Assembly: GCF_028473145.1 (NCBI RefSeq)
Contig: NZ_CP092370.1
Span: 2,790,001 to 2,854,000, forward strand
DNA: 64,000 nt
Source: Flavobacterium sp. CBA20B-1
Lineage (GTDB): Bacteria; Bacteroidota; Bacteroidia; Flavobacteriales; Flavobacteriaceae
Direction: 5' to 3'
A program made the translations under genes and the position numbers. Under the pieces are notes generated by a model, which worked only from the letters and a program-made list of their open reading frames with translations, had not been told where the DNA came from and did no database searches. Below are positions 23,246 to 33,044 of the stretch, in pieces; positions within the stretch are counted from its first letter, which is position 1, and each line of letters starts with the position of its first letter.

Positions 23246-25363
23246 ATGAAAATTAAATACATATATCTTTCTTTAATTTGTATGAATGGGCTTGTACTGC
23301 AAGCACAAGTTGATTCATTAGAACAAAGGATAGATGATACAGAGCTTGAAGAGTTGGTTATTACTAGTCAAATAGAACCACAGTCGCTGAAAAAAGCGAT
23401 CAACAATGTTCGTGTAATCTCTAAAGAAGATATTCAAAATTTAGCAGCAGTTACTTTAAGTGATGTTTTAAATCAATACATTAATATAACAGTGACTCCA
23501 AGCGGAACTTCAGGTAGATCAACTGTTTCAATGTTTGGTTTAAATGCTGCTTACTTTAAAATTCTGGTTGATAATGTTCCTTTGGTAAATGAAAATGGTT
23601 TAGGAAATAATACCGATTTAAGCCAGATAAGTTTGGATGATGTGGAACAAATTGAAATTATTGAAGGCGCAATGGGGGTAACTCATGGAGCCAATGCTGT
23701 GAGCGGTATTTTGAACATTATTACTAAGAAAAAATCAGACTATAAGTGGGAGATTTCCGCTAATCTTCAAGAAGAATCAGTTGGAAATGAATTTAATTTT
23801 TTTAACGAAGGTAAGCATATTCAAAACATAAAAATAAATCATAATATAAACGATAATTGGTTTGTAACTTTCGGTTTCAATCGAATTGATTTTCAAGGAT
23901 ATATGGGTGATCAAGTTGGTGCATTTCACGATTTTAACGATGGCAAGCGCGGGTATCAATGGAATCCTTATAAGCAAATGCAACCCAATGCTTTACTAAG
24001 CTATCAAAAAGAGAATCTGCGTTTGTTTTATAAATTCGAGTATCTATCGAAAGAAATCGCATATTTTCATCCAACAGTTCAATCTGGTTACAATAACACT
24101 TTTGGAGCCTATAAATATAGCAACGATGAACGCTTTTTTATTGATAGAATTTACAATCATTTGAACGCTTCAGGTACCATTTTAGATCAAATTCATTTTA
24201 ATGTCTCAGCATCCTATCAAACGCAAAAGCGCGAAGAAGAAACATTTCGCTTTAATCTAACAAACCATACCGAAAGTTTGAACAGCAAATTGCGAGACCA
24301 ATCAATGGAAGTACTTTATTCAACAGGAACTTTCAGTAATTTTTTCGATAACGCTGCATTTAATCTTCAGTTGGGATATGAACTAGTAAGCAATAAAGGC
24401 TTTTCAGTGGTTGATGCAGAATTGAATCAAAAAAAAGAAATTAGTAAAACAATTAATAATTACGACTTTTTTGCTTTGTCTGAGATTCATATAAGCGAAC
24501 GTTTCTCTATTCGTCCAGGTGTTCGTTATTCTTTGCAGTCGATGTTTGATAACCAATATTCTTATTCTTTTGGTGGAAGATATCTATTAAATAACGGTTT
24601 TGAAGCCCGTGCTGCATTAGGAAGGTCTTACAGAACTCCCGATTTTCAAGAGTTGTATTTTAGGAATATTTTTGATGGACACTATTTCGTAGGAAACGAA
24701 AATCTAACGCCTGAAACAAGTAATTCTTTCGAAGCAAGTATTAAAAAAATCTCCACTTTTAAAAATTCTTTACTGTCAAATCATCTAATGGTTAGTATGA
24801 ACCAAATTAAAGACCGTATTACCAGCGCTTATGTTGGAAACAACGGAGCTACACCCATGTATGAGAATATCAATGTAAGCAAATACAAGAGCATTAATAT
24901 ATCAACTACCAATCAGTTTAAAATGAACAACTGGAACTTTGCATTAAACAGCTCATTCACTTGGATTTCGCAGTTAATAGATAATGCCGAATATAGAACG
25001 TCAGACGAATATTTATTCATGTATAGTGCAAACGCAAATGCATCCTATTACATACCTAGATGGAACACCACATTTGCGGCATATTACAAATTTACAAGCA
25101 AAATGCCTCAGTGGGTCATAGGTTCCAACAATTATGTTTTGTCAGAAATAGCATCTTATAGTTGGTTTGATGCGTCTATTCGAAAAGGTTTTTGGGAGAA
25201 TAAATTAGAAGCAACAATAGGAGCTCGGAATTTATTTAACATTGGCAATGTAAACCAAACCCGCTTAAACGAAGGCGGAGGACATGCAATAGACTCAAAT
25301 ATCCTGTTGGCATACGGACGCAGTTATTTTATTAAGTTAACATATAATTTCAATTTTAATTAA
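23246..25363 (+). CDS. hmuR: TonB-dependent heme receptor
   Basis: Outer-membrane transporter of 705 aa. Signal peptide (to about residue 21), then a plug domain (about 35-155: VITSQIEPQSLKKAINNVRV, DVEQIEIIEGAMGVTHGANAV), then a 22-strand barrel ending with an aromatic-rich C-terminal strand (KLTYNFNF). Boxes resembling those of heme receptors occur in the barrel: YRTPDFQELY and GNENLTPETS, comparable to the YRAP and NPNL boxes. It is paired with an HmuY-like lipoprotein 12 nt downstream and faces the heme ABC operon, which supports heme as the ligand. Confidence 0.93.
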   Translation: MKIKYIYLSLICMNGLVLQAQVDSLEQRIDDTELEELVITSQIEPQSLKKAINNVRVISKEDIQNLAAVTLSDVLNQYINITVTPSGTSGRSTVSMFGLNAAYFKILVDNVPLVNENGLGNNTDLSQISLDDVEQIEIIEGAMGVTHGANAVSGILNIITKKKSDYKWEISANLQEESVGNEFNFFNEGKHIQNIKINHNINDNWFVTFGFNRIDFQGYMGDQVGAFHDFNDGKRGYQWNPYKQMQPNALLSYQKENLRLFYKFEYLSKEIAYFHPTVQSGYNNTFGAYKYSNDERFFIDRIYNHLNASGTILDQIHFNVSASYQTQKREEETFRFNLTNHTESLNSKLRDQSMEVLYSTGTFSNFFDNAAFNLQLGYELVSNKGFSVVDAELNQKKEISKTINNYDFFALSEIHISERFSIRPGVRYSLQSMFDNQYSYSFGGRYLLNNGFEARAALGRSYRTPDFQELYFRNIFDGHYFVGNENLTPETSNSFEASIKKISTFKNSLLSNHLMVSMNQIKDRITSAYVGNNGATPMYENINVSKYKSINISTTNQFKMNNWNFALNSSFTWISQLIDNAEYRTSDEYLFMYSANANASYYIPRWNTTFAAYYKFTSKMPQWVIGSNNYVLSEIASYSWFDASIRKGFWENKLEATIGARNLFNIGNVNQTRLNEGGGHAIDSNILLAYGRSYFIKLTYNFNFN

Positions 25364-25375
25364 TATATTTTAGAT

Positions 25376-26476
25376 ATGAAAACATCAATTTTCATTTTAG
25401 CAGCCGCTTCTTTTATTTTTACGTCTTGTTCAGACGACAACAACACAGCAAATGAACCAATCATTAAACCAGTTGACAAGGGTACAATTGCTGCACAAGT
25501 AGGTGGTCCAAACCAACCCAATCAAGTGTTTGTAGATTTAAGCACAAATAAGCAAACAAGTGTTCAGCGCGATACGTGGGATTTAGGTTTTTCAACTGGA
25601 TCTGATTTTAGAGTAATTATTAACGGTTCTGTAAAAATGGCTGTTAAAAAATTGCAAACTACCAATATAGATGCTGTTCAAACCGAAGATCCTACTGTGG
25701 CAGTAGGTTATAGTACAATGGCTAGTTGGGGATATGTGGATAACCCCACAGGTATTTTAACTGGAAATGGTGGCGGAACCGGTACTGCCATCTCAGAGAT
25801 TTCTGCGACAGCTGCTGATAACTATGTGTATTTAGTCAACATGGGATTTGAAGTAGGTACAACTGCACCAAGTCCGGGTTCTGTAGCTTTAGATGGGGAG
25901 CCGCGTGGCTGGAAAAAAGTGCGAATTACTAGAGATGGTAATGATTATATTGTAGATTATGCAAATTTAGCTGATACAACACACAAAACGGTTAAGATAT
26001 CTAAAAAAGCAGATTTTAATTTTACCTTTTTAAACTTAACTACAGGACAAGAGGTTGCTGTGCAACCAGCTAAAAAGCAATGGGATTTGTCGTTCACTGG
26101 TTTTACAAACTATTTTCCTTATGGTCAAGATCAAATTACATATTATTTTGCCGACTTTATCACCACAAATATTCATAGTGGAACAAAAGTTTATATGGTG
26201 CAATCAACTGCAGCGAATTTGGATTCTGAATTTGCCGCTTTTTCGAAAGCTAATGTAGAAGAAACGCAATTCACCACATCTATCACCGATCAAAGAGTTA
26301 TTGGAGATACTTGGAGAAATGGTGGAGGACCTTCTTCACAGCCAAGTATTAAAGACGATCGTTTTTACATTGTGAAAGATGTAGATGGAAATGTATTTAA
26401 AGTTAAATTCATTGCAATGAGTAACGATGCGGGCGAAAGAGGTAATCCTGTTTTTGAATATGAATTACTTAAGTAA
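25376..26476 (+). CDS. hmuY: HmuY family heme-binding lipoprotein
   Basis: Lipoprotein of 366 aa with lipobox FTSCSDDN (Cys near residue 18). The HmuY-like region begins DLSTNKQTSVQRDTWDLGF and includes the typical WDLSFTGF strand. In Porphyromonas, HmuY captures heme at the cell surface and hands it to HmuR. This protein is longer than the ~215-residue P. gingivalis HmuY but matches the two-block layout common in flavobacteria. Heme-ligating residues cannot be assigned by eye. It ends at a strong terminator closing the heme locus. Confidence 0.88.
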   Translation: MKTSIFILAAASFIFTSCSDDNNTANEPIIKPVDKGTIAAQVGGPNQPNQVFVDLSTNKQTSVQRDTWDLGFSTGSDFRVIINGSVKMAVKKLQTTNIDAVQTEDPTVAVGYSTMASWGYVDNPTGILTGNGGGTGTAISEISATAADNYVYLVNMGFEVGTTAPSPGSVALDGEPRGWKKVRITRDGNDYIVDYANLADTTHKTVKISKKADFNFTFLNLTTGQEVAVQPAKKQWDLSFTGFTNYFPYGQDQITYYFADFITTNIHSGTKVYMVQSTAANLDSEFAAFSKANVEETQFTTSITDQRVIGDTWRNGGGPSSQPSIKDDRFYIVKDVDGNVFKVKFIAMSNDAGERGNPVFEYELLK

Positions 26477-26496
26477 AACCCATATAAGTTTATAAA

Positions 26497-26530
26497 GAAA
26501 GGCTCACGTTTTTGTGAGCCTTTTTTTTTA
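26497..26530 (+). terminator. Terminator of the heme receptor operon
   Basis: Stem AAAGGCTCAC / GTGAGCCTTT followed by nine T residues. Confidence 0.88.
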
Positions 26531-26588
26531 TCAAATGTTAATGAAATCTTATAAAAGTGTTGAAAATCAGTATTTTAAAAATTAATCG

Positions 26589-26596
26589 TATCTTTG
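26589..26596 (+). promoter_or_regulatory. -7 promoter element before the lysozyme-like gene
   Basis: TATCTTTG matches the -7 consensus and leaves a leader of about 40 nt. No good -33 box at normal spacing. Confidence 0.4.
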
Positions 26597-26641
26597 CACA
26601 TTGAAATTCAAATAGTGACAGTGTTTGAGAAATGATTTAGA

Positions 26642-27298
26642 ATGATAAAAAAATGTTCTTATTTTATTGTAATTGCTTTTGCAGTTGCCCTCATTACAAT
26701 GGCTTTTAAAGGTGTTGAATCACCTGAAACAGTGAGCAATTATTACAAAGTAACCACCCCATTGGCGTATAATGTGTGTACCGAAAAGGAAATCTTAAAA
26801 AACACAAAAGAAATCGAAAACAAAGAACCGTTCTCAATAAAAACTACTGGTTCATTTATAGATTTTAAAGAAGCTTTGGCTTTGCAGGAATCAAATGTAA
26901 ATTACCAATCGGTTAATTCGTATGGATATATGGGAAAATATCAATTCGGTAAGGGAACCTTGAAATTTATAGGCATAAAAAATACCGATGATTTTTTAAA
27001 TAATCCAGCGCTGCAAGAAAAAGCGTTTGTTGCTTATATCCAAAAAAACAAATGGATATTACGCAGAGAAATTAAAAAGTATGCTGGTAAAACCATCGCA
27101 GGAATATCGATCAGCGAATCAGGCATGCTCGCTGCCGCCCATTTAGGAGGAGCAGGTGCTGTGCAAGATTTTTTACGATCAAATGGCTCAGTGACTTTCG
27201 TGGATGGGTATGGAACAAACATCAGAACCTACTTAGCTAAATTTGCAAATTATGATTTAAAAGAAATTAAGGCAGCTAAAAATCCAAGGGTTATTTAA
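26642..27298 (+). CDS. Exported lysozyme-like / lytic transglycosylase-fold protein
   Basis: Protein of 218 aa with an N-terminal signal or anchor segment (about residues 5-24). From about residue 75 a lysozyme-superfamily domain is visible: ALALQESNVNYQSVNSYGYM with candidate catalytic Glu, then GKYQFGKGTLKFIG, and a helical C-terminal part containing AAHLGGAGAVQDFL. This pattern suggests peptidoglycan cleavage or binding in the periplasm. Flavobacterial relatives carry various peptidoglycan-related names. Single gene, convergent with gldJ. Confidence 0.75.
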   Translation: MIKKCSYFIVIAFAVALITMAFKGVESPETVSNYYKVTTPLAYNVCTEKEILKNTKEIENKEPFSIKTTGSFIDFKEALALQESNVNYQSVNSYGYMGKYQFGKGTLKFIGIKNTDDFLNNPALQEKAFVAYIQKNKWILRREIKKYAGKTIAGISISESGMLAAAHLGGAGAVQDFLRSNGSVTFVDGYGTNIRTYLAKFANYDLKEIKAAKNPRVI

Positions 27299-27302
27299 AA
27301 AA

Positions 27303-27340
27303 AATAATACTCCGATAAATTAATTATCAGAGTATTATTT
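27303..27340. terminator. Bidirectional terminator
   Basis: AT-rich nested hairpin (outer AATACTC / GAGTATT, inner GATAA / TTATC) between convergent genes. Confidence 0.65.
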
Positions 27341-27369
27341 TAAGACCTTTTATAAATGAAGAATAGGGA

Positions 27370-28992
27370 TTAACCTCTTGCTTTTTTCTTACCGTTTGAT
27401 TTAGTAACACCTACTTTAGTCATTGCGTTTCTAAATCCAACAAAGTCTGATGCAGAGTATTGATCTATGAATCTGCGTGTTGCAGGGTCCAACCAATAAG
27501 CTCTGTCTTTCCATGAACCACCTTTAATAACACGTGAATTATTGTTAATTAAACTGGTTCTGTTTGCATCATCTAAAGTATAAGTTAAGTTCCCCTCAGC
27601 GTCATAAGCTGCGGTGTTTTGTGGTGCGTTATACATTTTAGATTTTGCTTGACCCACTCTTGCAAGATTATCACCATCATTATAACTAATGCTGTTGTCA
27701 CCTTGAAAATTGCGTCTTAAGAAGGTGTCTTCTGTACCAACAGCTTCTTTTTGAACTTCACCAGGTAAAGCACGTGGGTGCAATTTACCATTTGGCAAGG
27801 TGTCGTATTCAATATTTGTACTTACAACTTGTACTGTTCCGTCAGGAGCAATCACACTTTTGTTGTAAACATTTCCACGGAAATAGTTAATGTCATTCAC
27901 CTCAGAAGAAATTGCCGGACGATATACGTCTGCAACCCATTCTGCCACGTTTCCTGCCATATCATATAATCCCCAATCATTTGCTGGGAACGATTTTACA
28001 GCTGTAGTAATTTCACCTGCATCTGTTGACCAACCTGCGATACCACCGTAATCACCGCGTCCTTGCTTAAAGTTAGCTAAATAATCACCTTTCGATCTGC
28101 GAGAGTTGGTGCGTGTTTGATCTGATCCCCAAGGATATTTGTTTCTTCCTTGTTGATTATTGTACACACGATCCGATTTTCTAACGCTAGCTGCGTATTC
28201 CCATTCAGCCTCGGTTGGTAAACGAAATTCAGCAGAAATAATACCGTATTCCATTTTTGCGTAAACACCACTTTGACCAGGTTGTGCACGGTTTTTTACT
28301 CCTCTAAGCACAATGCTATCGTTGCCGGCGTATGCTTTTGTAGGAGCACTCAAGTAGGTGTCCGTAGAGAACGATTGTTCTCCATATACTTTATCAGTTT
28401 TAGCGTTTTTAGCAATATAGCCTGCACGCTCTAAATTTAATTCATTTACACGATCAGTTCTCCATTTAGAGAAATCGTTTGCCTGAACCCAAGATACACC
28501 AACTACTGGGTAGTTTGCGTATGCCGGATGGCGCAGATACGTGTTGGTTAAGGTTTCTGTAAAACCTAATTGATTACGCCATACTAATGTATCTGGCAAA
28601 GCAGCATTGTATATTTGACGGTATCTTGCTTCAGAAGGTGGATAAACTGCTTTTGTCCACGCCAAGTATTCGGTGTACATTAGGTTGGTAACCTCAGTTT
28701 CATCCATAAAGAATGATTGCACATATTGCTGTGTTGCACTGTTGTTCCATTCTCCCATTACATCGTCTTGAACGCGTCCCATTGTAAATGTACCCCCTTC
28801 AATAGCTACCATTCCATACGGAACTTCTGTGCCATCGTATGACGTGTTATATTGGAAACCACCTTTTTTGTCGTTGATCTTCCAGCCTGTAGCCGAAGAC
28901 ATACTTGCATTGCTGTTTCCACAACTTGTTAGTCCAATTGACGCTGCTATTACAGCTATCAATTGTAATGTCATAATTTTATTAATCTTCAT
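27370..28992 (-). CDS. gldJ: Gliding motility lipoprotein GldJ
   Basis: Lipoprotein of about 540 aa, required in Flavobacterium for gliding and linked to type IX secretion. The start is placed at the Met giving a clean lipoprotein signal (MKINKIMTLQLIAV...LTSC); ten extra upstream residues are possible. The body is a formylglycine-generating-enzyme/sulfatase-modifying fold: VGVSWVQANDFSKW, RLPTEAEWEYAA, GNVAEWVADVY, VIKGGSWKD. Its place beside porU and porV matches the F. johnsoniae gldJ-porU-porV order, which distinguishes it from GldK. Confidence 0.92.
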   Translation of the reverse strand: MKINKIMTLQLIAVIAASIGLTSCGNSNASMSSATGWKINDKKGGFQYNTSYDGTEVPYGMVAIEGGTFTMGRVQDDVMGEWNNSATQQYVQSFFMDETEVTNLMYTEYLAWTKAVYPPSEARYRQIYNAALPDTLVWRNQLGFTETLTNTYLRHPAYANYPVVGVSWVQANDFSKWRTDRVNELNLERAGYIAKNAKTDKVYGEQSFSTDTYLSAPTKAYAGNDSIVLRGVKNRAQPGQSGVYAKMEYGIISAEFRLPTEAEWEYAASVRKSDRVYNNQQGRNKYPWGSDQTRTNSRRSKGDYLANFKQGRGDYGGIAGWSTDAGEITTAVKSFPANDWGLYDMAGNVAEWVADVYRPAISSEVNDINYFRGNVYNKSVIAPDGTVQVVSTNIEYDTLPNGKLHPRALPGEVQKEAVGTEDTFLRRNFQGDNSISYNDGDNLARVGQAKSKMYNAPQNTAAYDAEGNLTYTLDDANRTSLINNNSRVIKGGSWKDRAYWLDPATRRFIDQYSASDFVGFRNAMTKVGVTKSNGKKKARG

Positions 28993-29183
28993 TGTTAAAG
29001 TAGGTAATAAATTTCGTTGCAATATAATAATTAGCTTTTGATTAACAATATCAAAATCAAAAATATTTAAAAAAAACTTAAAAAATGTAAAATATTAGTC
29101 TCTTACTATTCGTTTTAATGGTCAATGTAATTATTTTATTTATTTTTATCAAATTATTAATAGATACTTATTTTTCTATAAAA

Positions 29184-32100
29184 ATGAAAAAACTATTACC
29201 AGTTTTTGCGATGCTTGGCAGTTTTGCCTTAAACGCGCAAACAAAAGATGTTCGTTTGCAATGGACTGAACAAAACTTTACCATCAGTAACGGAGAAAAT
29301 TTCTTTGTTCCAAGTTTTCAACAGGAATATTTTAATTATAATTCTGGAGAACGCATTATTGGGGCAAAGGTTTTTATAAATAATGTGCAAGGAAATCAGC
29401 TACGCGTGGTTTCTGAAAATGTGCAACCTATTGATTTGTCTAAATACAAAGACATTAATCCGAAAAATATTCCTAGTTCCATTGATCCTAAAATACAGTT
29501 TTATGTTACAAAAGGCGTGCAATCGGCTATTGTAACATTTAATCCTATTATTAAAACAAGTAATGGCTACAGTAAAGTAACCAATATTACATTTGATATT
29601 TACGGAACGAAAACAGCTGCTTTAAAGAACACTGTTTTTACGGTTCAGAATTCTGTTCTGACGCAGGGGAATTGGTTTAAATTTAAAATCAATGAAACAG
29701 GAGTTTATCGTTTAGACAAAAATTTCTTGAATAAATTGGGTGTTCCGAACGATGTAGACCCTCGTACTATTAAGGTTTATGGATACGGTGGTGGCATGCT
29801 TCCGCTTGAAAACAATAAAAACGAACATTTTGATGTACCTGAAATTGCAATTCAATTTCAAGGTGAACAAGACGGCGTTTTAAATGATAACGATTTTGCA
29901 TTGTTTTATGGAGTGGGTACGAAAGGATGGAATGCACAAAACGCCACGCACTTAAATTTGTACAGCAATGATGCATATTATTTTGTAACCTATGGCGGAA
30001 CAGTTGGCAAGCGTATGCAAACATACGTGGAACCAGCTGGTGCTTCAACAGTAAACTATACCGATTATCTCGAAAGGGTTTTCGATGAAAAAAATATTGA
30101 AAATATTGTACAGCTTAGCCGGAAAACATTTGGTGAAAATTTTGGACAAAGTTTCACAAAGCAAGTAGTTTTGCAAACACCTTTAATGAATAGTTCCAAA
30201 CCGGCGACAGTAGGTATCAATTTAGCTGCCATTTCGCAAAATCAAACATTTTTTAATATATCCTTAAATAATCAGCAGATAGGTTCGCAAGCTATCAATG
30301 GAAAAATTAGTAATGCCCAAGCAAACGAAGGCTATTTTTCCAACACGTTAAATTTAAGCGGTGAAACACATACGTTTGCCATAAATTTTAATAATAACGG
30401 CATACCATCGGCTCGGGGATATATCGATTTTGTTGCAATAGATTACTATAAATACTTGGCTGGAAACAATAAACAATTCCAGTTTAATTTTCCCGATGCC
30501 GTTTCACAAGTTGGTGTGGGCTCTTTTCAGATATCAAATGCGCAAGGTATTACACAAGTGTGGGATGTGACCGATCAATATAATCCCACATTCAAAACCA
30601 ATACAGCAGGATTAATAAATTTAAAAATGCCTTTAGGGGCGTTGAAAGATTTTGTGGCTGTGGATCAAAACGACATCTACACGCCAATTGAAGTGGGCAA
30701 TGCAAAAATTTTAAACCAAAATTTAAAAGGAACTATTTTTGCCAATGGAAACGTAGATTATCTAATCATTACCAATAACAACCTGCTTTCAGCAGCCAAT
30801 CGTTTGGCAAATCTTCACAAAACGCAAAGCAATTTAAACGTAAAAGTGGTTCCGCTAGATGCCATTTATAACGAATTTTCGTCGGGTCAGCAAGATGTAG
30901 TGGCTATTCGGAATTTTATTAGATATGTGTATTTTGCAGGAAATCAAACGCTTAAATATGTAAACTTGTTTGGTGATGCTTCTACAGATTATTTCGACCC
31001 AACATCGAATATTGTGCCTATTTTTCATTATTTGAACAACACACTGTCTCCCAATTCAAGTGAAAACTTTAATGACTGGCACACCTTTGCAACCGACGAT
31101 TTTTATGCCTTGCTAGATGACCCGGAAGGGTTGATGAATAACGATACTTACACCGGTATCGATGTAGTTATTGGTAGAATGCCTGTTAATAATGTTCAAG
31201 AGGCAAACGCAATGGTGAATAAAGTAGAACAATATTTGAGCAAAGAAAATGCAGGGCGTTGGAAAAATGTTTACACAGCCTTGGCAGACGATATAGACGC
31301 CGGCTTTGATGCCGTATTGCAAGTGGCCTTAAACAATATGGCCGATGAACTTGTAGCCAATAAGCCTTTTATGAATGTAAAGAAAATTATTGCAGACTCA
31401 TATCAGCAGCAGGTGGTGGCAGGCGGGCCAAGATACCCAAAAGTTAAAGAAGATTTTTTAAACGGAGTAAATTCCGGCAGTTTAATGGTGAGTTATTTGG
31501 GGCATGGCTCTGAAACAGGATGGGGTGCCGAACGTTATTTTGAAATTCCTGATATTGAAAGGTTAAATAATATCGATAAATATCCGTTATTTGCAATTAT
31601 GACTTGTGATTTTACTCGTTTTGATAATCAAAAGCTAAAATCAGGAGGGGAATATTTGTACCTGCGCGAAAATTCAGGCGCTATTGGAATACTAGCAACC
31701 AACCGAAAAATTGGAATTGGCAGTGCAAGCGATTTTACCGAGAATACGTCAGCTTGGCTTTTTAATTACAATAATATATTGCCCAATGCAACCATGGCAG
31801 AAGCTTTAATGTACACTAAAAACGATCTTGTAAAAAACGTTGGAGAGCAAGCAATGATTTCATTTGTGGGTGATCCGGCATTAAAATTAGCCATTCCAAA
31901 ACCAAATATTACCATCACACATGTAAACGATGAACCTATAGAGAATTTTACAGGCAGCCTTCGTGCGTTAGATAGAGTAAAATTAAAAGGACAAGTGACT
32001 ACTGAGGGCGGACAATTAATTAGCAATTTCAATGGCGATTTAGCAGTTCAAATGTTCGACAAAAACCAAGAAAAAACAACATTGATGAACGATGGGAACG

Positions 32101-32987
32101 GCCAACCAATGACCTTTACCACTTTAGGAGAGACCGTTTTTCGAGGAAATGCATCGGTTACAAACGGTGGATTCGAAATAGAATTTGTGGTTCCAAAAGA
32201 TATAAAAATCGCAGTAGGTGAGGGCAAAGCCAGTTTTTATGCTGTAAAAGAATCCAATGTTTTAGATGAATATGCAGGCGCAAACACCACAATAAAAATT
32301 GGAGGTGTAAACGAAAATGCAGCCGAAGACAATAAACCACCTCAGATAAAACTGTTTATGAATGATGAAACGTTTATTTCTGGAGGTATCACTAATAGTT
32401 CTCCATTGTTTTTAGCACACTTAGAAGATGAAAACGGAATGAATACAGCCAGCGGAATTGGCCATGATATGGTAGCTATTTTAGATGGTGATGAAAACAA
32501 TCCCATTGTGATGAACGAGTTCTACGAAACCGAACCAAACAATTTTATGAAAGGATTTGTGGATTATCCGTTCAGCAATTTAAAAGAAGGTTTGCATACC
32601 ATTACATTTAAAGGTTGGGATGTGTACAATAATTTAGCAACTGCAACGTTAGACTTTGTAGTGGCGGCAGAAACAGGATTAACATTAGAGCGCGTGTTAA
32701 ATTATCCAAATCCGTTTGTAGATTATACCGAGTTTTGGTTTCAGCACAATCGTCCGAATGAAACCTTACAAGTACAAGTTCAAATTTTAACCGTTACTGG
32801 TAAAATAGTAAAAACCATTAATCAAACCATTGTTTCTGAAGGATTTTTATCCAAAGATTTAAAATGGGATGGCCGTGATGATTTCGGCGACCGAATAGGT
32901 AAAGGAGTTTATATTTACCGATTAAAAGTTAAATCAACCGTTTCTGGTGAACAAGCAGAAAAAATTGAAAAATTGGTAATCTTATAG
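29184..32987 (+). CDS. porU: Type IX secretion system sortase PorU
   Basis: Cell-surface peptidase of the gingipain (C25) family that removes the C-terminal signal of type IX cargo and attaches it to lipopolysaccharide or releases it. 1267 aa from the Met at 29184, which gives a signal peptide (KKLLPVFAMLGSFALNAQ); the frame is open 22 codons further upstream. Catalytic His774 (YLGHGSE) and Cys808 (MTCDFTRF) are present. The C-terminal ~90 residues resemble a type IX sorting fold (YPNPFVDYTEF, GVYIYRLKV). Divergent from gldJ and 57 nt before porV. Confidence 0.94.
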   Translation: MKKLLPVFAMLGSFALNAQTKDVRLQWTEQNFTISNGENFFVPSFQQEYFNYNSGERIIGAKVFINNVQGNQLRVVSENVQPIDLSKYKDINPKNIPSSIDPKIQFYVTKGVQSAIVTFNPIIKTSNGYSKVTNITFDIYGTKTAALKNTVFTVQNSVLTQGNWFKFKINETGVYRLDKNFLNKLGVPNDVDPRTIKVYGYGGGMLPLENNKNEHFDVPEIAIQFQGEQDGVLNDNDFALFYGVGTKGWNAQNATHLNLYSNDAYYFVTYGGTVGKRMQTYVEPAGASTVNYTDYLERVFDEKNIENIVQLSRKTFGENFGQSFTKQVVLQTPLMNSSKPATVGINLAAISQNQTFFNISLNNQQIGSQAINGKISNAQANEGYFSNTLNLSGETHTFAINFNNNGIPSARGYIDFVAIDYYKYLAGNNKQFQFNFPDAVSQVGVGSFQISNAQGITQVWDVTDQYNPTFKTNTAGLINLKMPLGALKDFVAVDQNDIYTPIEVGNAKILNQNLKGTIFANGNVDYLIITNNNLLSAANRLANLHKTQSNLNVKVVPLDAIYNEFSSGQQDVVAIRNFIRYVYFAGNQTLKYVNLFGDASTDYFDPTSNIVPIFHYLNNTLSPNSSENFNDWHTFATDDFYALLDDPEGLMNNDTYTGIDVVIGRMPVNNVQEANAMVNKVEQYLSKENAGRWKNVYTALADDIDAGFDAVLQVALNNMADELVANKPFMNVKKIIADSYQQQVVAGGPRYPKVKEDFLNGVNSGSLMVSYLGHGSETGWGAERYFEIPDIERLNNIDKYPLFAIMTCDFTRFDNQKLKSGGEYLYLRENSGAIGILATNRKIGIGSASDFTENTSAWLFNYNNILPNATMAEALMYTKNDLVKNVGEQAMISFVGDPALKLAIPKPNITITHVNDEPIENFTGSLRALDRVKLKGQVTTEGGQLISNFNGDLAVQMFDKNQEKTTLMNDGNGQPMTFTTLGETVFRGNASVTNGGFEIEFVVPKDIKIAVGEGKASFYAVKESNVLDEYAGANTTIKIGGVNENAAEDNKPPQIKLFMNDETFISGGITNSSPLFLAHLEDENGMNTASGIGHDMVAILDGDENNPIVMNEFYETEPNNFMKGFVDYPFSNLKEGLHTITFKGWDVYNNLATATLDFVVAAETGLTLERVLNYPNPFVDYTEFWFQHNRPNETLQVQVQILTVTGKIVKTINQTIVSEGFLSKDLKWDGRDDFGDRIGKGVYIYRLKVKSTVSGEQAEKIEKLVIL

Positions 32988-33044
32988 TTTATCAAAAACT
33001 ATTAAAAACTAATTTTTATATTTGTTCCATATAATAAAAGATAA

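Noticed and set aside
29118-29183. Upstream start of PorU adding 22 hydrophobic residues
   Set aside because: The Met at 29184 gives a standard signal peptide; the extra segment looks like translated leader.
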